From: an uncultured Campylobacter sp.
GTDB taxonomy: Bacteria > Campylobacterota > Campylobacteria > Campylobacterales > Campylobacteraceae
Assembly: GCF_937921625.1 (NCBI RefSeq)
Contig: NZ_CAKZTI010000057.1
Coordinates: 3,005-67,004 of the forward strand
Direction: 5' to 3'
DNA: 64,000 nucleotides
How positions within the stretch are numbered: the stretch's first letter is position 1; each line of letters opens with the position of its first letter. The notes beneath the pieces were generated by a model. The model had not been told where the DNA came from. It made no database searches and saw only the letters and a program-made list of their open reading frames with translations. The translations under genes were made by a program, and so were the position numbers. Below, in pieces: positions 34,300 to 43,680 of the stretch.

Positions 34300-34432
34300 G
34301 CATAAAAATCACGAGTATATCGAGATTTTATAGATATATTTAATTAATGTATTTTAGTATATTATTTATGTAAGAGGAATTTACCGAGCTTTAATGGGCT
34401 TTGCATTAAAATTCCATTTTCAAGGAGAAGCG

Positions 34433-34804
34433 ATGATTTACGAAGACGAGATGATTTACGTGGAGCGCGAGGAGCACGAAGTGCCGTGGGTAAAGGTCTT
34501 TACGAAGGCGAAATTTAAGGAACTTAGCGACTGCGACGAGGCGACGCTGGCGCATCTGTGGCGCGCTGTGCTTCAGTGCGAAAAGAGCCTGCGGGAGTTT
34601 TACGCGCCCGATAAGATCAACATCGCAAGCTTCGCCAACTACGTGCCGCGCGTGCATTTTCACGTCCAGGCGCGCTTCAAAAATGACAGCTTTTTCCCTG
34701 AGTCCGTCTGGGGAAAAAAGATGCGAAACGGCAAACTCGATCTGCCGGAATTTAGCGAATTTGCAGAAATTTTAGCGGCAAATTTAAAAATGGAATTTAG
34801 ATGA
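34433..34804 (+). CDS. HIT-superfamily (histidine triad-like) protein
   Basis: A 123-residue protein with the HIT layout: MIYEDEMIYVER, VPWVKVFTKAKFKELSDCDE, then the triad region PRVHFHVQARF near residue 95. Two of the three His of HxHxHxx are present (the nucleophile and the last), and the first position is Arg, as far as I recall also in the Helicobacter/Campylobacter branch. Family members hydrolyse nucleotidyl phosphoramidates. The start at 34433 follows CAAGGAGAAG; the frame from 34394 adds an unrelated leader. It overlaps the next gene by 4 bases. Confidence 0.75.
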   Translation: MIYEDEMIYVEREEHEVPWVKVFTKAKFKELSDCDEATLAHLWRAVLQCEKSLREFYAPDKINIASFANYVPRVHFHVQARFKNDSFFPESVWGKKMRNGKLDLPEFSEFAEILAANLKMEFR

Positions 34805-35619
34805 TAGGCGCGCGCTCCAAAAAATACCTAAGCCTTTTCGCGCTTGCTTGCTGCGTCGCCACCTTTGCGTTTTACCTGCGCTTTAAAAGCGAGGAAAACG
34901 AGATAAAAATCAAGCAGCAGTTCGATTTTAGCGCGAGTCTTTTTGAAAAGATCGTCGATGAAGAGAAGCTAAACGCCTTTGCGATCTCGCTGATTTTATC
35001 GCAGAACAGCGACGTGGTGCGCTGCTTTGAGAGCGGCAAACACGGCGAGTGTATGGATGTGACGAAAAAATACAAAGACATTTTGAGTGCGGTGCCCTTC
35101 TATACGGGCGTGAAGATACATTTTCATACGCAAAATACCAGAAGCCTGGCCAGAAGCTGGAGCGACGAATTTTACAACGACGATCTGAGCTCCTTTCGCC
35201 ATTCGCTTTTGCAGATCCGCCAGAGCCTGCTTCCTAAAGCGCTTGTGGAGATGGGGCGATGCGGGGTTTTTATGCGCGGAATTTCGCCTGTTTTTAGCGA
35301 CGGTAAATTTATCGGAAGCGCCGAGATAATGCTCGATTTCGAGCATGTCATCGCGCAGATCAACCGCATGGGAAACGATATTTTTATCCTCGTAGATAAG
35401 AGGTTCGAGACCGACTGCTTTTACGATAAAATAGGCGTTATCAAGGACTTTATCGTCGTAAATAGCGCGCCGGATTACGACGTTTTGTCGATTTTGGCGA
35501 CGCTTGATTTTGGGGCGCAGAGCTTTATCAAAAAGGACGGCCACTATTTTTACGTGAGGGCGTTTTCGGACGAAAACGGCACGAAGCTGGGCTATATAAT
35601 TCTGCACCGCGAAGGCTAG
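34801..35619 (+). CDS. orphan Cache-like periplasmic sensor protein
   Basis: A 272-residue protein with one N-terminal membrane helix (~9-27) and a large extracytoplasmic domain. A long helix (FDFSASLFEKIVDEEKLNAFAIS) is followed by a PAS-like fold with VKIHFHTQ and the Cache-like strand GVFMRGISPVFSDGKFIGSAEIMLDFEH, then HYFYVRAFSDENGTKLGYIILH. This resembles the sensing part of chemoreceptors and kinases, but the protein stops where a second helix, HAMP and output domain would be. The ATGA overlap couples it to the HIT gene. It may bind a ligand and act on a partner. Confidence 0.6.
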   Translation: MIGARSKKYLSLFALACCVATFAFYLRFKSEENEIKIKQQFDFSASLFEKIVDEEKLNAFAISLILSQNSDVVRCFESGKHGECMDVTKKYKDILSAVPFYTGVKIHFHTQNTRSLARSWSDEFYNDDLSSFRHSLLQIRQSLLPKALVEMGRCGVFMRGISPVFSDGKFIGSAEIMLDFEHVIAQINRMGNDIFILVDKRFETDCFYDKIGVIKDFIVVNSAPDYDVLSILATLDFGAQSFIKKDGHYFYVRAFSDENGTKLGYIILHREG

Positions 35620-35744
35620 CGGCGGGATTTAAATTTAGGCGCCTGTCGCTTGCCTGCTTTATCGCAGTAGCGCAGCGTTTTAAATTTAATCGCAAGATCG
35701 CGGAAATTTGCGCTGAAATTTTAAATTTTAAAAGGAGCGTCGGT

Positions 35745-36506
35745 ATGAAATTTTATAAATCCGTTAAATTTAAAGCGCTAGCAGGCGCGCTGCTTCTGTC
35801 GGCGCTACTTTGCGCCGTATTTATTCGCATAATTCCAGATTACTCCACCTCGCGAGGCTTCGCCGTAGTTTCCCTCCCCGATTACAACAAATACAAGCAA
35901 GGATATTGCCTAAAAGAGGATAGGATTTTACCCAAAGAGGAGCTGTATAAAAGAGCAATAGGGCAGTATTTGGATTATGAGTTAAAACTAGAACAAATGA
36001 TCAATGATTATAGGACCTATGCCTATGGCAGTTCCTGGCGCAGCAAATATGAACTTACGTATTATGAATTGGAAGGTATAAATTTATCGAATTGGTTTGA
36101 AATATTAAAAACGCATCATGATAATAATGAGACGTTTGAGGAAATTTTTATGAATAAATTAAAGGCTAAAAAAACCGACCCAAAGAAATATATAAAGATA
36201 AATTTAAATGATATGAGTGCCGGGTTTGATAGACCGATAATTATTCTAGACGGCGCTTACAAAGGACCAAATATTCATATATTGTTAGATAAGTTTGTTT
36301 TAATTTATAAAAATTATATACAACGCAATCATTCCGAATACCTATTTGATAGAATGAATTTTTCTGAAAAAATCAAAGAATATTATCAGGAAAGAAACAG
36401 GGCGTCGTTTGATATAAAACAGGGTTTTGAGCTGGACAACTGCGGAAATCTAAATTATCCATTGAAAGAATATTATTTAGGTAGTAGAGAGGCAAAAGAC
36501 GGCTGA
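35745..36506 (+). CDS. hypothetical membrane-anchored protein, 253 residues
   Basis: An N-terminal basic stretch and membrane helix (FKALAGALLLSALLCAVFIRII, ~9-30) precede an exported domain rich in Tyr, Lys and Asn. It has no recognised motif; two Cys (~55 and ~240) could pair. Codon use is more AT-rich after ~codon 60 than in the flanking genes, as in the membrane proteins at 27.4-29.3 kb. Ribosome site AAAGGAG. Function unknown. Confidence 0.55.
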   Translation: MKFYKSVKFKALAGALLLSALLCAVFIRIIPDYSTSRGFAVVSLPDYNKYKQGYCLKEDRILPKEELYKRAIGQYLDYELKLEQMINDYRTYAYGSSWRSKYELTYYELEGINLSNWFEILKTHHDNNETFEEIFMNKLKAKKTDPKKYIKINLNDMSAGFDRPIIILDGAYKGPNIHILLDKFVLIYKNYIQRNHSEYLFDRMNFSEKIKEYYQERNRASFDIKQGFELDNCGNLNYPLKEYYLGSREAKDG

Positions 36507-36596
36507 AAAGCCGCGCTAAAACAAAATTTAAAAAGCCCTAGCCGCGAAATTTCACTTCTAAATTTTAAAATTTGCGCCCAAATTTAACGCACCGTT

Positions 36597-37715
36597 TTAG
36601 TCCAAAAGCTTCTGCTTAAACAGCGGGATTTTGTAGCAAAAGGTGCTGCCCTCGCCAAGCTTCGAGCTGACGCTTTTTGCGATGCCGTAGCGCTTGCAAA
36701 TTTTATCGATTATGTTTAGCCCGAGACCGAATCCGCCAAGAGCTGCGTTTTCGCGCGAGTATCTCTCCCAGATCGCGCTCGTATCCTTTATGCCGATGCC
36801 GAAATCCTGCACGCTAAAGACCGCTATGCTCACCCTTTTTTCCAGCCCGATGATGATTTTGCCGCCAGGGCGAGAGTATTTTATGGCGTTGCTTAGAGTG
36901 TTGTCGATGAGGCGCATTAGCGAGGTTTCGTCCATAAAAACGCTCACATCTGGCGCTATTCGCGATTGCAAGCTTATGTTTTTGCTTTTTGCGACCAGAT
37001 AGATGAAATTTATCCTAGCGCTCAAAAACTCGCTCATATCGATGCGGCGGCTTTTGAAGCTCATCTTGCCGCTTTTGATGAAGTATTCTACGTCCTCGTA
37101 AGTAATTACCATCTGCTTAAGCGCGGATTTTATTCGCGCCGTGTGTTTGTCGCGCAGCCCAAGCATCTCGGTGTTGATGAGCGCGACGCCCAGAGGGGTC
37201 TTTAGCTCGTGCATCGCGTCGTTGAAAAACGCCTTGATGAGGTTACTTTGCTGCGCGTAGAAATTTTTTATGATTTTGTAGTTAAACAGCGCGATGATGA
37301 GCGCTACGAAAATCGTGATAAAGATCGTGGAGATCGCGATAAATTCTATCTTGGCATAGCTTATCTTTTTTGAGATGACGAAAAAATATAGCTTGCCCTC
37401 ATGTAGAAAATGGCGCTTAAAAAACACTCGCCCGCCGAATTTCAGCGTGATAAATGCAAAATCCGGCGGCTGCACGCTTAGGTTTGATCTTAAAATTTCG
37501 CCATTTGCATTTAGGATCGCGTAGTCGTAGATTAGCTCGTCTTTTAGATTCAGATCCGCGCCGGCTAGGGCTTCGCTGCTTTTTTGTATCAGCTCGGCGA
37601 CGTCGGCGCTCTCCTCGATTTTGGAATTTAAATAGATGATATAAAGACTCTCGCTTATAAAGGCGCCGATGATGAAAATCGCGCTAAAAAGCGTAAATTT
37701 AAACCCTTTAAGCAT
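36597..37715 (-). CDS. sensor histidine kinase of the psr-linked two-component system
   Basis: A 372-residue membrane kinase with two helices (~8-28 and ~122-145) enclosing a ~90-residue periplasmic sensor. The H-box NDAMHELKTPLGVAL follows (phospho-accepting His169), then the N-box DNTLSNAIKYS and the G-boxes DFGIGI and GFGLGLNI. No HAMP domain is evident. Its start overlaps the response regulator by 8 bases and the pair lies directly after psrC on the same strand, so control of sulfur respiration by this pair is likely. Confidence 0.88.
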   Translation of the reverse strand: MLKGFKFTLFSAIFIIGAFISESLYIIYLNSKIEESADVAELIQKSSEALAGADLNLKDELIYDYAILNANGEILRSNLSVQPPDFAFITLKFGGRVFFKRHFLHEGKLYFFVISKKISYAKIEFIAISTIFITIFVALIIALFNYKIIKNFYAQQSNLIKAFFNDAMHELKTPLGVALINTEMLGLRDKHTARIKSALKQMVITYEDVEYFIKSGKMSFKSRRIDMSEFLSARINFIYLVAKSKNISLQSRIAPDVSVFMDETSLMRLIDNTLSNAIKYSRPGGKIIIGLEKRVSIAVFSVQDFGIGIKDTSAIWERYSRENAALGGFGLGLNIIDKICKRYGIAKSVSSKLGEGSTFCYKIPLFKQKLLD

Positions 37716-38367
37716 TTATCTTATATCCGAGTCCGCGGCTGGAGAGGATGAAGTCGTTGCTCGTTTTGGAGCGGAGGTTGCTGATATGCACGCGCACATC
37801 GACGCTGCCCGCTTCGCCGTCCCATACGTCGGCGATGAGTTCATCTACGCTAACGAACCTTTTGATATTGGCGAGTAGAAATTCTATGATTTTGATCTCT
37901 TTGGCGCTTAGCGATATCTCTTCGTCCGCGCGCTTTAAAATTTTTAAATTTGCGAAGTAGTGAAATTTATCCGCGATCTTGACGGCGCCCTTTTCGTCGC
38001 CGAAATACTTTCGCATCAGCTCGCTTACTCTAAATTTAAGCTCGGCTAGGTGGAAGGGCTTTTTTAGATATTCGTTGCAACCAAGCTCGTAGCACTGGCT
38101 TAAATCGTCGATGTCGCCGAGCGAGGTCATCATCATTACGGGAGTATTAAGACCGAGGTTTCGCGCATATTTCAGCACCTCTTCGCCCGAAACCTCCGGC
38201 ACCTTAATGTCTAAAATCAGCAAGTGGTAAGCATTTGCGGCGATTTTATCGCAGGCTGCGTCGCCGCTTTCGCATTCGTCCACCTCGTAGCCGAGCTCCG
38301 TGAGATACTCGCTTACGCTGCTTCTGTATTCAAAATCGTCCTCTAAAAGTAAAATTTTCAAACCCAC
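37708..38367 (-). CDS. OmpR-type response regulator of the psr-linked two-component system
   Basis: A 219-residue regulator. The receiver domain (1-120) has the acidic pair EDD at 9-11, the phospho-acceptor Asp53 in LILDIKVPEVS, the switch Thr in MMTS and Lys in LKKPF. The C-terminal winged helix (ISLSAKEIKIIEFLLAN ... VDVRVHISNLRSK) binds DNA. Paired with the overlapping kinase gene. A hairpin precedes it, between psrC and this gene, which could reduce read-through from the psr operon. Confidence 0.92.
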   Translation of the reverse strand: MGLKILLLEDDFEYRSSVSEYLTELGYEVDECESGDAACDKIAANAYHLLILDIKVPEVSGEEVLKYARNLGLNTPVMMMTSLGDIDDLSQCYELGCNEYLKKPFHLAELKFRVSELMRKYFGDEKGAVKIADKFHYFANLKILKRADEEISLSAKEIKIIEFLLANIKRFVSVDELIADVWDGEAGSVDVRVHISNLRSKTSNDFILSSRGLGYKINA

Positions 38368-38376
38368 TCCCTAAAT

Positions 38377-38398
38377 CGGGAGCGAGACTACGCTCCCG
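38377..38398 (-). terminator. GC-rich hairpin at the psrC end, before the response regulator gene
   Basis: A perfect 8-bp stem CGGGAGCG / CGCTCCCG with a 6-base loop. It overlaps the psrC stop codon (38388-38390) and ends 10 bases before the regulator's ATG. No T-run follows, so it is better viewed as an attenuating or RNA-stabilising hairpin than a full terminator. Confidence 0.5.
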
Positions 38399-39371
38399 TG
38401 CAAATTTGCCCCGCATATACAACGAAGTAGCGAAGCAGAATGACGCCGCAAAGCACGACGAAAGAATTTAAAACTATAAACGCAGGCTTGTAGGCGTGGT
38501 TTTTCAACGCCGTAAAGGCGATGATGATCGGAGCGATGAGCCCCGTGCCTAAAACACCGATCCAGAAAATTTTGCCGTAAACCTCGTGCGTCAAAGCCTG
38601 CTGTGCCGCGAGCGCGCTAGTGCCGCCCTCAAAATACATCCCGACAAATAGAATGAACAAAAGCGGAATCTCAAAGAGTATCGCGCGCAGATCAAGCACC
38701 AAAAGGTATTTTATGCTATCTTTGTTTAACGAGCCTTTAAAAAACAGAAGTCCAACTAAAATGCTCGCCGCGATGCCGCTGGAAAAGCCCGATAGCAAAA
38801 ATAAAATCGGCAGCACCGGAGTATTCCAAAGCGGAATTTTCATCACCGCGCTTAGCAAAAAGCCAGTATATGCGCCCACGCAAAGAGCAAGGATAAATAA
38901 AGCCCGCTCGAAGAGTTTGGAAGCTTTGGCGAATGAGCTTAGTAAATTTACGATAGAGCGCAGGAATGCAAATAGCTTAAATTTGCAAATTTCTTTGCAA
39001 ATTTCTTCGCCGAACACACACAGCGCAAATACAAAGCTGAGCGGCACGTAGATTAAAAGAGCCGCCACGCCGAGGCTCATTACAGAGCCGAAGTTAAATT
39101 TGATCAGCAAAAGATAGAAGGTAAGAGGCTTGCCCAGATCAAAGATCAAAAGCAAAAGCCCCGCGCAGATCGTAAGCGGTGCCGTGATCGCGCCCGCTCT
39201 AATCATCGCGTCCCAGATAGAATTTTGCTCGCTTTCGTGGCGGTTCCATTTGACTAAAAGCGCTACCATCGTCGCTCCCGCGCTAAGACCCGCCAAAAAT
39301 AGATAGATCGCAATCGGCCAAGGCCAGTAAATTTCAGAATATTGGCTCATATCGCCCCACATATTATTCAT
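38388..39371 (-). CDS. psrC: NrfD/PsrC-type membrane anchor subunit
   Basis: A 327-residue NrfD-family protein with eight predicted helices, opening with YWPWPIAIYLFLAGLSAGATM, the characteristic quinone-interacting first helix. In polysulfide (psr) or thiosulfate (phs) reductases this subunit anchors the complex and passes electrons from menaquinol to the iron-sulfur subunit. Its start overlaps psrB by 8 bases. Which of polysulfide or thiosulfate is the substrate cannot be decided from sequence. Confidence 0.85.
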   Translation of the reverse strand: MNNMWGDMSQYSEIYWPWPIAIYLFLAGLSAGATMVALLVKWNRHESEQNSIWDAMIRAGAITAPLTICAGLLLLIFDLGKPLTFYLLLIKFNFGSVMSLGVAALLIYVPLSFVFALCVFGEEICKEICKFKLFAFLRSIVNLLSSFAKASKLFERALFILALCVGAYTGFLLSAVMKIPLWNTPVLPILFLLSGFSSGIAASILVGLLFFKGSLNKDSIKYLLVLDLRAILFEIPLLFILFVGMYFEGGTSALAAQQALTHEVYGKIFWIGVLGTGLIAPIIIAFTALKNHAYKPAFIVLNSFVVLCGVILLRYFVVYAGQICTGA

Positions 39372-39945
39372 AGCGTCCTCCTTTTTTGTTTTTGATATTC
39401 GCTAGGCGCGGTTTGGTGTTTAGATACGCTTTCGGATATTCTACGCTCGTTTTGGCTAGCAGCTTGTTTACCCCTGAGCCTGCGTCGTTTACGTCTCCAA
39501 AAACCAAAGCGTCGGTCGGACACACGCTTACGCAGGCAGGCTGCAAACCTTTGCTTGTGCGGTTCGTATAGCAAAAGGTGCATTTGCCGATAGCGTGAGT
39601 GATAGGATCGACAAATCTAGCGTCGTAAGGACAGGCCAGGATGCAGTATTTGCAGCTGACGCAAAGCCTCTCGTCTATGAGCGTTACGCCGTCTTTGGTT
39701 TTAAAGCTCGCTCCCGTAGGGCAGACGTCCACGCAGGGGCTATCCTCGCACATAACGCAGCTGGCGCGCGAATAATCGAGCTTTAAATTTGGAAAAACGC
39801 CGCTTGTTTTGCCGTGCACTTGCAGCCTATAAACGCCGCTCGGTACGCCGTTTTCGTTTCTGCACGCAACCGAACAGGCTTGGCAACCTATACATAAATT
39901 TTCGTCGTGAATCATTATGAGTTTTTTCATAACCGCCCCTTTCAA
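39364..39945 (-). CDS. psrB: 4Fe-4S electron-transfer subunit PsrB/PhsB-like
   Basis: A 193-residue four-cluster ferredoxin. The Cys sets are CIGCQACSVAC, CVMCEDSPCVDVCPTGA, CVSCKYCILACPYDA and a final CTFCYTN...ACVSVCPTDA. No Tat signal, so it is carried out with the Tat-bearing PsrA. It passes electrons from the membrane subunit to the molybdenum subunit. Overlaps psrA by 4 bases and psrC by 8. Confidence 0.9.
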   Translation of the reverse strand: MKGAVMKKLIMIHDENLCIGCQACSVACRNENGVPSGVYRLQVHGKTSGVFPNLKLDYSRASCVMCEDSPCVDVCPTGASFKTKDGVTLIDERLCVSCKYCILACPYDARFVDPITHAIGKCTFCYTNRTSKGLQPACVSVCPTDALVFGDVNDAGSGVNKLLAKTSVEYPKAYLNTKPRLANIKNKKGGRYE

Positions 39946-42206
39946 ATTTTAACTATATCGACGCCGACGTTGGTTACCATCGTGCTTACCACAGGACCCG
40001 CAGCGGGATCGAGAAGGACGCTTTGGTTGGTGCCTATGCCGTTCGTGCGCTTTAACCCCGGGCTTACGTGCCCAAAGCCGTGGTATAAAAATAGGCAATC
40101 GTCCCTGATGCCTTGCGTGACGAAAATTTTAGCCTTTTGCTCGCCGAATTTATTTTTGAGCTTCACGATATCGCCCGTCTTTAGTCCCTCCGCTTTTGCA
40201 GAAGCAGGGCTGATCCAAACCGGCGATTCGCTCATCATATCGTTTAAAATTTTGACATTTTGAGTGTGGCCGTTGGTGTGAAGCGCGGTCTTACCGGTCA
40301 TCAGGCAGTATTTGTGCCCGCCGAATACATCCATTCCCTCTGTGTTTAAGCAGCCGTATCCCGCGAAAAGCTCCTCCACTTTCGGCGCGAAAAGCTCGAT
40401 CTTGCCGCTCGGGGTTTTAAATTTCATCTGAGAGCTCATTTCGCCGTTTTCGTCCACGAACTCCGCCGCGGCAGGATATTTATCGATAAATTTAGCCACG
40501 AGCTTCGGCTCTCGGTAGTATAGCTTCGGCACCTTGTAGCTTACGTAGCCGTTTTTGATTAAATTTGCGATTAGCTCGGCATTGCCTTTGGCTTGCTGCA
40601 TGCGGTATTCGTCGATGTTGTTCCAGGTGTAGTCCTTATCGATCTTCATCACCCTCGCAAGCTCTCTAAAAATTTCATAGCCGCACTTCGTATCGCCCAC
40701 CGGCTCGACGGCTTTGTTTCGCATCACAAATCCGGGCGCGGTGCCGCCTTTGTTTTGAATCGACTCGTCGCGCTCCAAATAGGTGGATTCGGGCAAGATC
40801 ACGTCGGCTAAGCACGCGAAGTCGCTCATATACACGTCGATTGCAAGCACGAAGTCTAGCTTTTTGATCGCCTCTACGCTCTTATCCACGCCCGCAACGT
40901 TGATGAGGTGGTTAAAGCGCGTGCTGACCCAGCCTTTTACAGGATACGGTTTTTCGCTTAAAATCGTAGGTGCGATCTGCATCAAAACGCCGTGTTTACG
41001 CGGCACGAAGAAATTTTCGCTGCCTTCTTCGCCGCAGCCGTCGATGCGCGCGGTCTTTGGAATTTTAAAGCCTTTATCCGGGTTCGAGATGGTAGGGAAT
41101 AGATCCTCTTTACAAAGCGTGTTGAAGGTTTTGGAATCTTTAGAGAAGTAAATTCCGCCCTTTTTTTCGACGTTTCCCATCAGCGCGTTTGCGATCGCGA
41201 TGGCGCGCGTGCGGATATATTCAGCCTTAGCGGTCGTGGTTTTATGACCCCAATCGATTACGACTGCGGGAGCCGCGGCATAAATTTCATTTGCAATGCG
41301 CTCTACCTTGTCCGCTTTGATCCCCGTGATGGCCTCTTGCCAAAGCGGCGTCGTATCCTTTACGGATTGCCTTAGCTCCTCTAGCCCTACGGCGTATTGT
41401 TCGATAAATTTTTTGTCGTATTTGTTATCGCGTAGCCAGACGTGGATTAGCGCCATCAAAAACGCCGCGTCGGTTCCCGGTTTTATCGGCAGCCACTCGT
41501 CAGCTTTGGAAGCTACGACGCTAAAGCGCGGATCGAGCACCAAAAGCTTTACGTCCTCTCTACTCGCGGCTTTTGCGAGCTTTTTGGTTTTTGAGATGTC
41601 GATGCCCTCAAAAAGATTGTGGCCGAAATTTACGATATATTTTGCGTCGCCGTAGTCTCTTTGCATATTAGCGCCGAAGGTGTGCGGCACGGCGATATTG
41701 TAGGTGATCGGACAACAGGACCAGTGCGAGTAGATGTTCGGGCTGCCGTAGGCACAGGCGAAATTCATCATCTGAGTGTGGTGCTCGCCCGTTTTGGATG
41801 TAAAAACCACGCTCTGCGGGCCATATTTTTGCGAAATCTCGTCTAGCCTCTGCGCGCAAATTTTAAGCGCTTCGTCCCAGCTCGCCTCTCTAAATTTGCC
41901 CTCGCCGCGCTCGCCTACGCGAATGAGCGGCTTAATGAGCCTTTGATCGTCGTAGAGCTGATTGATGCCCGCTCCGCCGCGAGCGCAGACGGAGGTTTTG
42001 TTTGAAAAGCGATGGTTGCCCTCGATGAGAGCGCCGCGACCGTTTTTTACGGTCACTTCGATAGGACAGCGCGAGGAGCACATCTCGCAGACGCTGGCGA
42101 CTTTCTTTTCCGTCCCGCCTGTAACCGCGCTAGCGTTTAAATTTAGATTTAACGTCGCTAGCGTGCCGATCGTGGCGGTGCTTTTTAAGAAATTTCGTCT
42201 ATTCAT
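39942..42206 (-). CDS. psrA: molybdopterin polysulfide/thiosulfate reductase subunit PsrA/PhsA-like
   Basis: A 754-residue DMSO-reductase-family catalytic subunit. Twin-arginine signal MNRRNFLKS at the start; a 4Fe-4S site with Cys40, Cys43, Cys47 and Cys74; and SHWSCCPITYN at ~160-170, where a Cys would bind molybdenum. Later come LDPRFSVVASKADEWLPIKPGTDAAF and the C-terminal NGHTQN / GFGHVSPG cofactor-binding stretch. Length fits PsrA/PhsA (~750). It heads psrABC. Related enzymes (tetrathionate, arsenate) are alternatives but the small B and NrfD subunits favour Psr/Phs. Confidence 0.88.
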   Translation of the reverse strand: MNRRNFLKSTATIGTLATLNLNLNASAVTGGTEKKVASVCEMCSSRCPIEVTVKNGRGALIEGNHRFSNKTSVCARGGAGINQLYDDQRLIKPLIRVGERGEGKFREASWDEALKICAQRLDEISQKYGPQSVVFTSKTGEHHTQMMNFACAYGSPNIYSHWSCCPITYNIAVPHTFGANMQRDYGDAKYIVNFGHNLFEGIDISKTKKLAKAASREDVKLLVLDPRFSVVASKADEWLPIKPGTDAAFLMALIHVWLRDNKYDKKFIEQYAVGLEELRQSVKDTTPLWQEAITGIKADKVERIANEIYAAAPAVVIDWGHKTTTAKAEYIRTRAIAIANALMGNVEKKGGIYFSKDSKTFNTLCKEDLFPTISNPDKGFKIPKTARIDGCGEEGSENFFVPRKHGVLMQIAPTILSEKPYPVKGWVSTRFNHLINVAGVDKSVEAIKKLDFVLAIDVYMSDFACLADVILPESTYLERDESIQNKGGTAPGFVMRNKAVEPVGDTKCGYEIFRELARVMKIDKDYTWNNIDEYRMQQAKGNAELIANLIKNGYVSYKVPKLYYREPKLVAKFIDKYPAAAEFVDENGEMSSQMKFKTPSGKIELFAPKVEELFAGYGCLNTEGMDVFGGHKYCLMTGKTALHTNGHTQNVKILNDMMSESPVWISPASAKAEGLKTGDIVKLKNKFGEQKAKIFVTQGIRDDCLFLYHGFGHVSPGLKRTNGIGTNQSVLLDPAAGPVVSTMVTNVGVDIVKI

Positions 42207-42291
42207 AAAAACTCCTTACCTTTGAATTTTGGCGGAAATTCTAAAATCCCATCGTAAAAATAAGGTTAATTTTGATAATGCAGCTTTTGGC

Positions 42292-43524
42292 TTAGGCTTT
42301 ATCTCGAAAGATAAAATGCGTCCTGCGCCGTATTTTAAAGCCATAAAATAGCGCCAGCAGTAGCAAAATGCTAATTGCACCGCAGATCGCAAGGGCTACG
42401 CGAGCGCCCAGTAGCTCTGTAAAAAAGCCCGATATGAGCGCTCCAAATGGCGTACTACCTATTAAAAATAGAGCGTATAAGCTAAGCACGCGTCCGCGAA
42501 ATTCGTTGCTTATGTGCATTTGCACGGTGGAGTTGATGCTTGAGTTTGTGATTACGAAAAGAAATCCAGTTACGGCAAGCCCTGCCGCAGCCCATGCGAA
42601 GGAATTCGCAGCCCCGGTAAGAGCTAAGCTCACCCCCATAGCGATCGCGCACGATCTGATTTTGCGGATGCCGAGTTTATCAAAGACTGCTATGAAAAGC
42701 GCGCCGCAAAAGGCCCCCACGCCTAGAGCCGACATCAAATATCCAAAGCTTCGCTCATCCGCGTCTAGGCTAAGCTTAACAAGCGCCGAGATCGTTACGT
42801 TGTAATTTGGCACCAGCGTCGCTACGATAAGCACTATTATCATTAGCTCGCTTAGAATTTTTTTGTGCGATACATACGAAATTCCAGCACCGATCGAGGC
42901 AAAAACGCCTCCGCTTCTGCTAGATAGCGTAGTAACGGATGGCGGAATTTTTATGAAAAACAGCGAAACGATGATGCCTAAAAAGCTAAGTGCATTGAAT
43001 AAAAAGCAAAAGCCCACGCCCCACAGCGCCATCACGATCCCCGCAAGTGCGGGTCCTGCAATACGAGCGACATTAAAGGACATAGAATTTAACGCTATGG
43101 CGTTGGCTAGATCGCGGGGCGAGTCGATGAGGTCTTTTACCATCGACTGACGGCTCGGGGCGTCCATGCTGGTAAAGATGCCGCTTGCAAAAGCGCAAAA
43201 TAAAATTTTGCCGAAAGAATATAGCTCGCAAAAGCTCATAACCGCGAAAATTGAGGCAGTCACCGCCATGCCTATTTGAGCGAGCAGAAGGATCTTTTTG
43301 CGATTAAACTTATCGAGCAGTACACCGGAAAACGGCGTGAAAAGTAGCGCGGGCAAGAACCTCGCCGCGGCTACAAGGCTGACCTTAAAAGCGTCTGCGG
43401 TGATGCTTAGCACTAGCCACGGCAGCGCGACGCTTTGCATCCAAGAGCCGATCAGCGAGAGGTTCATCCCGATCCAATAAATTCTAAAATTTGAGTATTT
43501 AAGCGATAGGAAGGGATTTTTCAA
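42292..43524 (-). CDS. major facilitator superfamily exporter (MFS_3/EntS-like)
   Basis: A 410-residue carrier with 12 helices, opening FRIYWIGMNLSLIGSWMQSVALPWLVL and with the loop motif GVLLDKFNRKKILLLAQ. These are typical of the MFS_3 branch (EntS, multidrug or siderophore exporters). A conserved acidic/basic loop IAVFDKLGIRKIRSCAI marks the start of the second half. Substrate unknown. Transcribed toward psrA's promoter region on the same strand. Confidence 0.85.
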   Translation of the reverse strand: MKNPFLSLKYSNFRIYWIGMNLSLIGSWMQSVALPWLVLSITADAFKVSLVAAARFLPALLFTPFSGVLLDKFNRKKILLLAQIGMAVTASIFAVMSFCELYSFGKILFCAFASGIFTSMDAPSRQSMVKDLIDSPRDLANAIALNSMSFNVARIAGPALAGIVMALWGVGFCFLFNALSFLGIIVSLFFIKIPPSVTTLSSRSGGVFASIGAGISYVSHKKILSELMIIVLIVATLVPNYNVTISALVKLSLDADERSFGYLMSALGVGAFCGALFIAVFDKLGIRKIRSCAIAMGVSLALTGAANSFAWAAAGLAVTGFLFVITNSSINSTVQMHISNEFRGRVLSLYALFLIGSTPFGALISGFFTELLGARVALAICGAISILLLLALFYGFKIRRRTHFIFRDKA

Positions 43525-43553
43525 CGCGCTGCCTTTTGAAATTTTGATTTGAG

Positions 43554-43559
43554 ATTATA
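43554..43559 (-). promoter_or_regulatory. -10 box for the MFS_3 exporter gene
   Basis: Minus strand reads TGTATAATCTC, 30 bases before the ATG at 43524. Confidence 0.5.
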
Positions 43560-43643
43560 CATTAAATTTTAAAAATTCACTTAAAGATTTAACATTTATA
43601 AAAATTTAACGAAAATTTAATATTTCTGAAAAGAAAAATTTTA

Positions 43644-43649
43644 TATACT
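43644..43649 (+). promoter_or_regulatory. -10 box for the CetB-like gene
   Basis: TATACT, 32 bases before the ATG at 43681, followed by the AAAGGATT ribosome site. Confidence 0.45.
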
Positions 43650-43680
43650 CTGCAATAAATTTTTAAGCAAAGGATTAAAA

